Below, piece by piece: positions 7,546 to 14,767 of a stretch of DNA of 19,421 nt. This DNA is from Caldisericota bacterium. GTDB lineage: Bacteria; CAIJMQ01; JAADFP01. The stretch's first letter is position 1. Every line of letters starts with the position of its first letter. Both the position numbers and the translations under genes were made by a program. Location of the stretch: the NCBI GenBank assembly GCA_013152825.1, contig JAADFP010000150.1:1-19421 (forward strand), in the 5' to 3' direction. Below the pieces are notes generated by a model. The model did no database searches, was not told where the DNA came from, and worked only from the letters and a program-made list of their open reading frames with translations.

Positions 7546-7950
7546 AGGGGGGAGGTGTATGATGCAGCGTACATGATGCAGGATGTGGTTTCTTGCTTGC
7601 TCCCCGAGGTAACGGCGGGGCGGGCAGGAGTAGTGAGGGGAGATTATTCTAATATTCTTAAGAATTTGAGAATAAAGAGCAGCAGTGCATTTTAGCGGTT
7701 ATTTTTTAGCTTTGGGGTTTGGTTTTTGTGATTTGTAGTTTATTATTATGATATAGATTCCTGCCTGTCCTCCCGATATGCTTCGGGAAGGCGAAAGCAG
7801 GTATCCAGAAGAGCCGAACACTTACTTACACCTCGAGGGTGTAAATATGAAGGGATAGGTCTTAGGTGAGAAGTATATAATAGCAGGCAGGTGTTTTGGC
7901 TTAAGGTTTTTTTGTATAGGTGAGCTCCTGAGATAAGCCGGGGAGAATTC
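7546..7950. other. gene-free spacer before the NtrC gene
   Basis: No credible coding region or RNA gene was found. It contains the nested hairpin at 7760-7806 and T-rich sequence at 7690-7740. The regulator's promoter lies at its right end. Confidence 0.4.
7760..7806 (+). repeat. nested palindrome: TCCCGA hairpin inside a CCTGC/GCAGG repeat
   Basis: Outer arms cctgc (7760-7764) and gcagg (7797-7801) are followed by tatcca, as in the CTGTCAT repeat family. Between them sits a second hairpin, tcccga (7771-7776) with tcggga (7783-7788), loop tatgct. It reads as one dispersed palindrome carrying another. Confidence 0.5.
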
Positions 7951-7959
7951 TGTTAAAAT
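7951..7959 (+). promoter_or_regulatory. extended -10 promoter of the NtrC-type gene
   Basis: TGTTAAAAT fits an extended -10 element (TGn followed by TAAAAT at 7954-7959). No good -35 box is seen at normal spacing. The ATG at 7966 is 6 nt downstream, so the transcript would again be leaderless or nearly so. Confidence 0.45.
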
Positions 7960-7965
7960 GTAGGT

Positions 7966-9291
7966 ATGAAAAAAATACTGATTGTTGAGGACGAAGACAG
8001 AATGAGGGAACTGCTCATTCACCAGTTGAGCAAGGAAGGGTATAAGGTGGAGGGAGCAGGAGATGCCTACGAGGCATTGAGCAAGGTAAAGAGAGTTTAC
8101 TTTCCGGTGATAATTATAGATTTGAAGCTCCCCGGCATGGATGGTTTAAGGCTTATGGAGGAAATTAAAAATAGAGAGCCTTCCACAGAAGCTGTTATTA
8201 TTACCGCATATGCTACGGTGGAGACGGCGGTGGAATCTCTTAAAAAAGGTGCCAGGGATTATTTAACCAAACCTTTCAAAATAGAAGAATTGAAACATAT
8301 TCTTGAACAGATATTCCAGGAACAGCAGAGAAAAGAGGAGAATATTTACCTCAAGACGCGCTGGCCAGAAAGAATAACCTTTGAGGACTTTATATATGCA
8401 AGTAAGGCCATGCAGGGTATTATAGATAAAGTTAAAAAGATACTGGATAAGGAAGTCACGGTTCTTATCACGGGAGAAAGCGGGACAGGAAAGGAGCTGG
8501 TAGCCAGAATTATTCACTATGAAGGCAAGAGAAAAAACAAGCCCTTTGTGGTGATAAACTGTGCCTCTCTGCCGGAGAATTTACTGGAGAGTGAATTGTT
8601 TGGACATGAAAAAGGTGCTTTCACGGGAGCAAATGCCAGGAAGATTGGGAAATTTGAGTTTGCTGAGGGGGGAAGTGTTTTCCTGGATGAAATAGGGGAG
8701 ATGTCGCCCTCCTTGCAGGGTAAGCTTTTGCGTTTTCTTCAGTATAAAGAGTTTCAAAGGCTGGGGGGGAACGAGACTATCAGGGTAGATGTAAGGATAA
8801 TCGCAGCCACGAATCGCGATCTTAAGAAGAGAGTAGAGGAGGGTAAATTCCGGGAGGATCTTTTCTATCGTCTGCATGTATTTCCGATTTTTATTCCTCC
8901 CTTGCGGGAACGCAGGGAGGATATCCTGCCACTGGCAGAAAACTTTCTCAGGAAAAAATATCCCCAAAAGAAGCTTTCCCCCGAGGTTTTGCCTATTCTT
9001 ACTTCCTATTCCTGGCCCGGGAATGTGAGAGAGCTGGAAAATGTGCTGGAGAATGCTTCTTTAATTTCCGATGGAGAAAAAATTCTTCCTTCTCATATCT
9101 CTCTCCCGCAACTTTCTCTTTTCCCCGCGGAAAAGAAAATGGGAACCATAGAAGAGGTGGAAAAGGGGCTCATAGAAGAAGCCTTGAGCATGAGCAGAGG
9201 CAACCAAACCCAGGCTGCCAGGCTGCTGGGGATAACCCGCCGCACATTAATCTATAGAATGAAGAAATACGGCATAAAATTTGCAAGTTAA
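7966..9291 (+). CDS. NtrC-family sigma54-dependent response regulator
   Basis: A 441-residue protein with the full three-domain layout. The receiver domain (1-120) has acidic E8/D9, phospho-acceptor D52 (IIIDLKLPG), T80 and K102 (TKPF). The AAA+ domain (about 140-370) has Walker A GESGTGKE, the sigma54-contact loop GAFTGA, Walker B VFLDEIGE, a sensor region IIAATNRDL and RDLFYRL-like EDLFYRL, plus SWPGNVREL. The C-terminal Fis-type helix-turn-helix reads GNQTQAARLLGITRRTLIYR. All catalytic elements are present, so it should activate sigma54 promoters when phosphorylated. No histidine kinase gene is adjacent. A sigma54-like element exists upstream of the Spy-like gene at 2940, which makes that block a possible target. 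The start is fixed by the -10 box just upstream. Confidence 0.93.
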   Translation: MKKILIVEDEDRMRELLIHQLSKEGYKVEGAGDAYEALSKVKRVYFPVIIIDLKLPGMDGLRLMEEIKNREPSTEAVIITAYATVETAVESLKKGARDYLTKPFKIEELKHILEQIFQEQQRKEENIYLKTRWPERITFEDFIYASKAMQGIIDKVKKILDKEVTVLITGESGTGKELVARIIHYEGKRKNKPFVVINCASLPENLLESELFGHEKGAFTGANARKIGKFEFAEGGSVFLDEIGEMSPSLQGKLLRFLQYKEFQRLGGNETIRVDVRIIAATNRDLKKRVEEGKFREDLFYRLHVFPIFIPPLRERREDILPLAENFLRKKYPQKKLSPEVLPILTSYSWPGNVRELENVLENASLISDGEKILPSHISLPQLSLFPAEKKMGTIEEVEKGLIEEALSMSRGNQTQAARLLGITRRTLIYRMKKYGIKFAS

Positions 9292-9298
9292 GTACTTG

Positions 9299-9721
9299 AT
9301 GAAAGTAGTTGCTGTTTTGGTATTACTGGGTGCACTAATTACTCCTCTTTTTTCTGAAGAGTCTGCGATGACAGAAAGAGAGAAGTTTGTTGCTTCTATT
9401 CTCTGGTTGGAGGCGAGGAAAGGTGAGGTTTCCCGGCAGATGCAGGGCGTAATCCAGAAAATGGAAGTTTACAAAAAAAGGTTTCAGAAAGAAAAAGGAA
9501 AGAATTTTCGTCCTTATTTTTACCTTTCTTCGCTGCGCAAGAACTTATCTCTTTTACATACTCTCTCGGAAGAATATAAAAATATTGAAATGGAGGAGTA
9601 CAATATTTTTTCTGCCTATCTCTCCTGGGCAGAGAAAAACTGGGATAAGCTTTCAAAAAAGGAAAAAGAAGAAGTAAAAGAGGACCTGGAGAATCTCTTT
9701 ATCATCCTGAATAATCCTTAA
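9299..9721 (+). CDS. small secreted helical protein of unknown function
   Basis: The frame opens at a TTG at 9281, but ATG 9299 (140 residues) begins directly with a signal peptide (MKVVAVLVLLGALITPLFSEES, predicted cut near residue 20), so I prefer it. It starts 7 nt after the stop of the NtrC-type gene, implying one transcript; no good Shine-Dalgarno is visible. The mature part is highly charged, with long predicted helices (for example EVSRQMQGVIQKMEVYKKRF and LSKKEKEEVKEDLENLFIIL) and no cysteines. I do not recognise a family. Its position suggests an envelope component linked to the regulator's signal. Confidence 0.6.
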   Translation: MKVVAVLVLLGALITPLFSEESAMTEREKFVASILWLEARKGEVSRQMQGVIQKMEVYKKRFQKEKGKNFRPYFYLSSLRKNLSLLHTLSEEYKNIEMEEYNIFSAYLSWAEKNWDKLSKKEKEEVKEDLENLFIILNNP

Positions 9722-9759
9722 CGCCTTTTCCAGGGGTAGCGTATGAAATATGAAAACTT

Positions 9760-10224
9760 CTAAGCTCTCCAAACTTTCCTTAATTCTGCGTTTATTTTTC
9801 TTCCTTTTTCCGAGGAAGGTGAGGGTTTTTCCTCAGCAGGAGGCGGTACTGGTGTCTTCTCGGGAAAAAGGATTTCTTTCATCTCTTTTGTAGAAAGAAG
9901 CTTGCTTCCATGAAGTTTGACAAAATCCCGGATTTCCCGGTCATCAGTTACCACGGTAATTTTATGGGGAGTTTTGGAGCGTTTCACCTGCCTTTTAATG
10001 TAATCATCCGCTGATTCCTCTCCACTGAATATCACCTTTATGCCTTTTTCTCTGAAACGTGCAGGGACAGGTCCTTCTTCTCCATCAAATACCACGATCA
10101 TTTCCTGGAAGGTCCTCCTTTTTTCTCCCAGTTTACGCACCATTATATCCCGGGCTCTATCTATCTTTTTCCCTTTAAGCCTGGGTAATTGATGCAGCAG
10201 GTTATAACCGTCTACTATAAGCAT
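9760..10224 (-). CDS. NYN-domain ribonuclease, YacP/Rae1-like
   Basis: A 154-residue protein. PIN/NYN-fold acidic motifs are in place: IVDGYNLL (3-10, D5), VVFDGEEG (44-51, D48), ESADDYIKR (70-78, D73/D74) and VVTDDREIRDF (91-101, D94/D95). The pattern matches the YacP family, whose Bacillus subtilis member Rae1 is a ribosome-associated mRNA endonuclease that cleaves in the A site. The last 35 residues form a Pro-rich linker (PVPPPAEEKPSPSSEK) and a basic tail. It is convergent with the gene ending at 9721, with only 38 bp between stops and no obvious shared terminator. The start ATG at 10224 sets the DGYN motif at the very N-terminus, as usual in this family. Confidence 0.8.
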   Translation of the reverse strand: MLIVDGYNLLHQLPRLKGKKIDRARDIMVRKLGEKRRTFQEMIVVFDGEEGPVPARFREKGIKVIFSGEESADDYIKRQVKRSKTPHKITVVTDDREIRDFVKLHGSKLLSTKEMKEILFPEKTPVPPPAEEKPSPSSEKGRKINAELRKVWRA

Positions 10225-10402
10225 AGCCTGAAAGAATCCTGAAAATCAGGCAAAAAATGATGGGTAGCTTTGTTTTTTTGCCCTCTTGTATCCATACATA
10301 CACTATTTCTTATGCAGCATTTCATCTGCTACCATTTTATAATTTATTCTTTCTCTGGTAAAGAGGCAGGCGGTGTGAGTGTTAAAAAATAACAAAATTG
10401 TG

Positions 10403-10408
10403 TATAAT
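10403..10408 (+). promoter_or_regulatory. -10 box of the purN-like unit, leaderless
   Basis: A perfect TATAAT lies 5 nt before the GTG at 10414, with no Shine-Dalgarno between them. The -35 region is weak (gttaaa at 10381-10386). Transcription would start at the GTG itself. The 10225-10402 sequence to the left is AT-rich and otherwise featureless. Confidence 0.5.
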
Positions 10409-10413
10409 TAATT

Positions 10414-11034
10414 GTGGGCGTATTGAAAATAGGAGTTCTGGGTTCTACCAGCGGCACAGATCTGGAAGGAGTAATAAAAGCAATAAAAGAAGGAAGACTG
10501 CAAGCAGAGATTGCAGTAGTAATATCTGACAGAAAAAACGCTTATATCCTGGAGAGGGCAAAGAAATACAACATAGAATCAATTTACATTTCGCCTGCCC
10601 GGTTTTCTTCCCGGGAGGAATTTGATGCTGCAGTTTCCCGCCAATTGAAAAAGAGAGGGGTAGAACTCATTCTTCTTATCGGCTACATGCGAATTCTATC
10701 TGCTTCTTTTGTCAACGAGTGGAGAAACCGCATTATAAATATTCACCCTTCCCTTCTTCCTGCTTTTGCCGGAGGGATGGACTTAAATGTGCATGAAGAA
10801 GTTATAAAAAGAGGAGTTAAAGTTACTGGATGTACCCTTCATTTTGTGGACGAGGGCACAGATACAGGCCCTATAATCCTTCAAAAAGCAGTAGATGTGG
10901 ATGAGGAAGAAACCCCGGAAACTCTTAAAGCAAAAGTGCAGCAAGCAGAGCAGGAAATAATCGTAAAAGGATTACAGCTTTTCTACCGGGGAAAGCTTAG
11001 AGTAGAAGGAAATAGAGTAAAGATACTTGATTAA
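10414..11034 (+). CDS. purN: phosphoribosylglycinamide formyltransferase (GAR transformylase)
   Basis: A 206-residue enzyme of the formyltransferase fold. It would transfer a formyl group from 10-formyl-tetrahydrofolate to glycinamide ribonucleotide, the third step of purine synthesis. The catalytic triad is visible: N109 and H111 in IINIHPSLLPAF, and D150 in VDEGTDTGPII. The N-terminal nucleotide loop is GSTSGTDLEG where most PurN proteins have a G-S-G-x-G-S-N-type loop, a minor but real deviation. The start is taken as GTG 10414, placed right after a TATAAT box; a TTG at 10423 is an alternative that would fit the family N-terminus. It leads a unit with non-purine genes, and no other pur gene is in the window. 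Confidence 0.85.
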   Translation: MGVLKIGVLGSTSGTDLEGVIKAIKEGRLQAEIAVVISDRKNAYILERAKKYNIESIYISPARFSSREEFDAAVSRQLKKRGVELILLIGYMRILSASFVNEWRNRIINIHPSLLPAFAGGMDLNVHEEVIKRGVKVTGCTLHFVDEGTDTGPIILQKAVDVDEEETPETLKAKVQQAEQEIIVKGLQLFYRGKLRVEGNRVKILD

Positions 11035-11044
11035 GGAGGTATTT

Positions 11045-12571
11045 ATGAAAAGAATCTTAGTGGTGGCACTGGTTGTTTTTCTCGCTTTTCCTCTTTTCTC
11101 TGACCTGGCAAAGTATGTTCCCTCTTCCCTGCACATTTACAGCGAAGCTAAAAATCTGCAGTATGCAGTGGATTATTCAGGCAAAAAAGATTTTCGCTTT
11201 CTTGATACTCTGCAAAAGGCAAATATTGATACCACAAAACCTATTGCCTACTATTATCTCTCTCTTCCGGACTCCTATGGGTTAACAGCTTATTTAAAAA
11301 GTAGAAACCTGCCTGAGGATTTTGTCTCCTCGCAGGCGGAAGAATACCAGGGGATAAAAATTTTATCTGTAAAGACTCCCTGGAAGGGATTACGCTATGC
11401 TCTGCGCTATAAACATCTGCTTATTCTTACCTCTGATATTCCTACAGCGCGAGAAATAATCAAAGTTATCAGGGAGGGAGGAAGTTTATCCCAGAGAAAA
11501 GAATACCAGAAAGCATTAAAAGAATATGGCGGAGGAGCCTTTATTGCCTTTGTGGATTTAAAAGCTTTAATTAAAAATTTCTCTCCATTTTTAGGCTTGA
11601 TTTCTCAGGGTATCTCCCAGAAAAGCACTGATGCTCTTACTGGTTTGATAGCAAAAGTCAACATAAAAAGGGCGCAGGAAAAGTTAAAGGAATTGGATTA
11701 TGTATTTTTGAATATTAATCTGGGAAAAGAAGGCATTCTGGTAAAGAAGGTAGTCTATTTCCAGAAACTACAGGCTTTACCGGCCCAGAAACTGAACTAC
11801 TTTTCTTTTCTTCCTGCAGAGAGTATTCTGGGAGTGGATTTTATTGTAGATTTTCAGGACGCAGAAGAAATCAATAATTTCTACCAAGAGCTGGAAAAAG
11901 AGGGCGCATCTCTTAGCCAGGAAGATAAAGAAAAGCTGACAGAAATGAAAAAAGCAACCCTGGAATTCTGGGGGAAAATTAAAGAGGCCATATATCCTGA
12001 GATAGGATTAAGTGCCAGCATGGAGGATGAGGGGGGGCCGTCTGTTTTAGTGGTAGGTAAAGTTAAAAAAGAGGATATTTTGAAGGAGCTGATAAATCCC
12101 CAGGCAATTTTCTCCCTTTCCAATTTTCCTGCGGATAAATTACAACTCCAGAAACTGCCCGAGACAGATTACCTGGGAGAGAAGATTAAAGGATATGAAA
12201 TAACTTTACCGGAGAAATCTGCCCAGGCAATCCAGAAAATAAAGGTATTCCTTATTCTTGATAATAAATTCTTTTTGCTAAGCGTGGGGAAGGATGATAC
12301 GGCTATAAAAAATGGTTACAAGATTATAAAAAAAGGCGGTAAAAGCTTAAACGATGCGCCTCAGGTTGCCTATATATTCAAATCACTTCCTTCTAAGGTT
12401 TCAGCAAAGATTTATTTTTCTCCTGCCCGGATTATTGCCATGGTTGCCAAGCAGCCTTTCCCGCCTAAGGGATTGGGGGGAGTGATATATGCAAAAGATA
12501 ACAAGGTAATAACGGAAATCAAATGGGACAAGGAGATGCTCTCTTCTATTCTTGCCATTTCAAAGAAATAG
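11045..12571 (+). CDS. large secreted protein of unknown function (DUF3352-like)
   Basis: ATG 11045 has an excellent Shine-Dalgarno (aaggaggt, 11033-11040) that overlaps the purN stop; an in-frame TTG at 11027 is not needed. The product is 508 residues with a signal peptide (MKRILVVALVVFLAFPLFS, cut near 19). The body alternates strands and helices and has repeated themes: PSSLHIYSEAKNLQ at the front, LLILTSDIPTAREIIKVI, AFIAFVDLKALI, and later FFLLSVGKDDTAIKNGYKII and AKIYFSPARIIAMV. Proteins that begin by judging 'P.dt..y....l' and carry two related halves are often grouped as DUF3352; I think this is a distant member, with modest confidence. It is probably periplasmic or surface exposed. 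It has no catalytic motif that I can name. Confidence 0.6.
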   Translation: MKRILVVALVVFLAFPLFSDLAKYVPSSLHIYSEAKNLQYAVDYSGKKDFRFLDTLQKANIDTTKPIAYYYLSLPDSYGLTAYLKSRNLPEDFVSSQAEEYQGIKILSVKTPWKGLRYALRYKHLLILTSDIPTAREIIKVIREGGSLSQRKEYQKALKEYGGGAFIAFVDLKALIKNFSPFLGLISQGISQKSTDALTGLIAKVNIKRAQEKLKELDYVFLNINLGKEGILVKKVVYFQKLQALPAQKLNYFSFLPAESILGVDFIVDFQDAEEINNFYQELEKEGASLSQEDKEKLTEMKKATLEFWGKIKEAIYPEIGLSASMEDEGGPSVLVVGKVKKEDILKELINPQAIFSLSNFPADKLQLQKLPETDYLGEKIKGYEITLPEKSAQAIQKIKVFLILDNKFFLLSVGKDDTAIKNGYKIIKKGGKSLNDAPQVAYIFKSLPSKVSAKIYFSPARIIAMVAKQPFPPKGLGGVIYAKDNKVITEIKWDKEMLSSILAISKK

Positions 12572-12576
12572 AATAA

Positions 12577-13032
12577 ATGGCTGTTCCTTTCATTGTTAGA
12601 GAAGCAAGAGAGGAAGATATTGAAAAAATCTATGAAATAGAAAAGATAAGCTTTCCCTATCCTTACTCTCCCTGGGATTTTCGCTATTACCTGGAAGTGG
12701 AAAGCGAATATTTTTTTGTAGCAGAATCGGAGGGGGAGGTTATTGGCTACATAGTGGCTACTTTATGGAGGGACTTAATAACTATTGTTTCGCTTGCAGT
12801 TACGCCGAAGAGAAGGCAGGAAGGAGTGGCTACCGCATTGCTGGAAAGTGTGGAAGAAGAATGCAGGGATAAGGCTCAAAGAATAGAACTTCAAGTAAGG
12901 GTAAGCAATAGACCTGCTATTGCCCTTTATGAGAAAATGGGTTTTGAGAAAGCTGACCTGATTCCGCGGTATTACCGGGATGGAGAGGATGCCTATCTTT
13001 TCTACAAGAGGTTAAATATGGGCGGGAATTAA
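12577..13032 (+). CDS. RimI-like GNAT N-acetyltransferase
   Basis: A 151-residue GNAT protein starting 5 nt after the preceding stop. The acetyl-CoA pyrophosphate loop is RRQEGVATALLE (79-90). The C-terminal RimI signature is strong: VRVSNRPAIALYEKMGF (107-123), then PRYYRDGEDAYLFYKRL (130-146). The N-terminus carries ISFPYPYSPWDFRYYL, which recalls the RimI substrate-side segment. RimI acetylates the N-terminal alanine of ribosomal protein S18; paralogues modify other N-termini, so the exact substrate is open. No Shine-Dalgarno is visible, suggesting coupling to the upstream gene. Confidence 0.8.
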   Translation: MAVPFIVREAREEDIEKIYEIEKISFPYPYSPWDFRYYLEVESEYFFVAESEGEVIGYIVATLWRDLITIVSLAVTPKRRQEGVATALLESVEEECRDKAQRIELQVRVSNRPAIALYEKMGFEKADLIPRYYRDGEDAYLFYKRLNMGGN

Positions 13033-13079
13033 GCATCATGAAACTACTTCAATACTTTTGAAAACGTATGGGAGGTAAG

Positions 13080-13319
13080 ATGGCTAATCAACAGGAAGTA
13101 AAAGTACCCGTGCTGGGAGAGGGGATTAAAGAAGTGGAAGTATCCTTCTGGTTAAAAGAAGAAGGTGAAGCAGTAAATGAGGGTGAAGAAATAGTGGAAG
13201 TGCTCTCGGACAAGGCTGTATTCAGAGTCTCTGCTCCTAAAACAGGAAAACTGGGAAAAATTTTGAAAAAAGATGGAGAGAAAGTAAAAGTTGGCGAGAC
13301 TTTAGGAATAGTGGAGTAG
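13080..13319 (+). CDS. stand-alone lipoyl (biotinyl/lipoyl-attachment) domain protein
   Basis: ATG 13080 follows ggaggt (13071-13076) at 3 nt; an in-frame ATG at 13068 lies before that site and is less likely. The 79-residue product is a single lipoyl domain and nothing else: PVLGEGIKEVEVSFWLKEEGE at the front and LSDKAVFRVSAP (42-53) at the turn. K45 in the SDKA motif is the expected lipoylated lysine. The sequence resembles the first domain of E2 subunits of 2-oxoacid dehydrogenases, but the hinge, E1/E3-binding and catalytic domains are absent. The stop falls at the natural domain boundary, and the DNA beyond it is repeat spacer, so this is either a genuine carrier protein or a truncated E2. 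No other dehydrogenase gene is in the window. Confidence 0.8.
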   Translation: MANQQEVKVPVLGEGIKEVEVSFWLKEEGEAVNEGEEIVEVLSDKAVFRVSAPKTGKLGKILKKDGEKVKVGETLGIVE

Positions 13320-13483
13320 GGGAGCGGTAGGAGGAAACTATAGACCTTAGATTTTAGACCGTAGACATTAGACAGGGAGAGTAGTTAGTAGCGAGTAGAT
13401 AGTAGTGGGGGAGAAGGCAGTAAGCAGTAAATAGTAAACGGTGAGCAGTGAGTAGTAAATTGGTTTCCTGGTTTATTGCCTGC

Positions 13484-13511
13484 CTGTCATACCCGCGGAA
13501 GCGGGTATCCA
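13484..13511 (+). repeat. CTGTCAT palindromic repeat, copy A
   Basis: ctgtcat, then stem atacccgc (13489-13496), loop ggaa, and gcgggtat (13501-13508), followed by cca. The 8-bp stem is perfect and is capped by a GNRA-type tetraloop. Confidence 0.8.
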
Positions 13512-13677
13512 CGCAAGACTTTAGACCATAGAGATTAGACTTTAGGTTGGTTCAGAGATGGGTAAATAAAGTAGTAAACAGAACAGTAAGTCAGTTTCCT
13601 GGTATCCTAGTATCCTGGCTGGAGGAAAGTTAGGATTTGTTATTTAGAGTTTAGGGTTTATCCCAATGCCAGCTCAC

Positions 13678-13705
13678 CTGTCATGCCTGCGAAAGCAGGC
13701 ATCCA
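13678..13705 (+). repeat. CTGTCAT palindromic repeat, copy B
   Basis: ctgtcat, then stem atgcctgc (13683-13690), loop gaaa, and gcaggcat (13695-13702), followed by cca. Compared with copy A the stem differs at two positions on each arm, and both changes are compensated. Confidence 0.8.
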
Positions 13706-14070
13706 GAATTTAGACTGTAGACTTAAAACTGTAAAGTAGAGGCACAGAGGCACAAAGGGGGGAGACGGCATCCGATTCACGTATGACGTTTCGCGCTACT
13801 CAACCGCAACCGATTAACGAATTAGACTGTAGACTGGGGGAGTAGTGAACAGTAAAACGTAAGGCGTAAGTAGTAGATAAGTAGCGAGTAGTTAGTAGCG
13901 AGGGGAGGGGTAGTGAGTAATGAATGGGTAATCCTGGTTTCTTTGTATCCTGGTTCCCTGGTATCCCGGGAGGAAGTTTTACCCTGAATCCCACGTGGTT
14001 CAGGGTTGGGTTTTTAGCCTTTATATTTGTGATTTACTTAGAGTTTGTCCCGAAGATACCCCTGCCCTCC

Positions 14071-14087
14071 TCCCGATGTATATCGGG
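14071..14087 (+). repeat. TCCCGAT-N4-ATCGGG hairpin, copy 2
   Basis: cccgat (14072-14077) pairs with atcggg (14082-14087) around gtat. The stem is identical to the one at 7458-7473, but the loop differs. Confidence 0.6.
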
Positions 14088-14157
14088 CAGGGGAATGTCG
14101 GGAGGATTCCTTTGGAAAGTTTAGAGCTTGTTGTTTAGGGTTTATCCCGATGCCAGC

Positions 14158-14182
14158 TTGTCATACCTGCGCAAGAAGGAAG
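14158..14182 (+). repeat. CTGTCAT palindromic repeat, degenerate copy D
   Basis: ttgtcatacctgc is followed by gcaa and a decayed right arm (gaaggaag). The left half matches copies A and B. It lies 10 bp from the end of the Yip1-like gene. Confidence 0.5.
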
Positions 14183-14191
14183 CTGATTACT

Positions 14192-14767
14192 TTATTGGAC
14201 GAGATTCAGGAAGAGGGGGATGTTTTTGCCAATGAAGAGGGTAAATACGGATAGGGAAAAGAGAAAGAATAAAATGCCTATGGCCATTAGTGCTAAAAAG
14301 GGAATGAAGTAAACAAAGACAGCAGTTCCACCTTCCAATCCATAGTTGTTTTTTATGATATAAATCTGCAGAAAGACTACCCAGAAGAAAATTAGGGGAG
14401 AAATGATGCTTTGTAGTTCTATAAACCTGAAGGAGCGGGAAAGTATATTGAAAGAAGGAAGCAGGCAGAGAGGGAATAAACTTAGAAGGAAAGAGTTGAG
14501 GAGATTTCCCGGTCTGCCTTTACCCTTAAAAATTTCAGAGAGAAAGTGGTAGAAAGAGGCAGAAAATACCAGGATAAGTAGCAGGTAAAGAAAAAGCAGG
14601 ATAGAAAATAAAATGTAAAGGATAGGGGAGAGATAAGAAAGGGAAAAGCTGAGAGAAAATGCAGATAGCAGGGAAATGAATAAGGAGAGGGTGAATGGTT
14701 TCCTATCCTGTTTCAACAGAAAAAGGGGGTGAAAAAATAAGTTGTAGAAACCTTCCAGGAAATTCAT
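14192..14767 (-). CDS. Yip1-like integral membrane protein
   Basis: A 191-residue, very hydrophobic protein with about five membrane helices (roughly 27-47, 49-72, 92-110, 120-137 and 146-180). The opening NFLEGFYNLFFHPLFLLKQ and the first loop fit the bacterial Yip1-domain pattern (short N-terminal segment ending in a 'P..f' element, then a bundle of five helices), but homology is not certain. Its start codon overlaps the sppA stop by four bases (ATGA, 14764-14767), so translation is coupled. Function unknown. Confidence 0.6.
   Translation of the reverse strand: MNFLEGFYNLFFHPLFLLKQDRKPFTLSLFISLLSAFSLSFSLSYLSPILYILFSILLFLYLLLILVFSASFYHFLSEIFKGKGRPGNLLNSFLLSLFPLCLLPSFNILSRSFRFIELQSIISPLIFFWVVFLQIYIIKNNYGLEGGTAVFVYFIPFLALMAIGILFFLFSLSVFTLFIGKNIPLFLNLVQ

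Larger units (their letters stand above)
13320..14191. repeat. 870-bp gene-free spacer of mosaic repeats
   Basis: No credible gene is present. The stretch is built from recurrent degenerate words: ttagac/gtagac (13343-13375, 13515-13552, 13710-13735, 13822-13838), agtagt/gcgagtag (13380-13460, 13840-13915), 'tcctggtatcc' blocks (13596-13620, 13932-13968) and gtttagggtttatccc (13649-13664, repeated exactly at 14133-14148). Individual hairpins are listed separately. Parts recur at 7346-7436 and 352-366. It separates the convergent lipoyl unit and the ilv-sppA operon. I see no transposase, direct-repeat array or terminator. Confidence 0.75.

Noticed and set aside
9722..9759. Intrinsic terminator between convergent genes
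   Set aside because: The 38-bp gap has no stable GC hairpin followed by a T tract.
13380..13915. Possible CRISPR array or tandem repeat
   Set aside because: The words are irregular in length and spacing, there is no constant repeat with unique spacers, and no cas gene is present.
13800..14254. Short open frames in the large spacer (13800-13994 on -, 13924-14124 and 14045-14254 on +)
   Set aside because: They are translations of mosaic repeats that recur elsewhere in other frames, with no ribosome sites.
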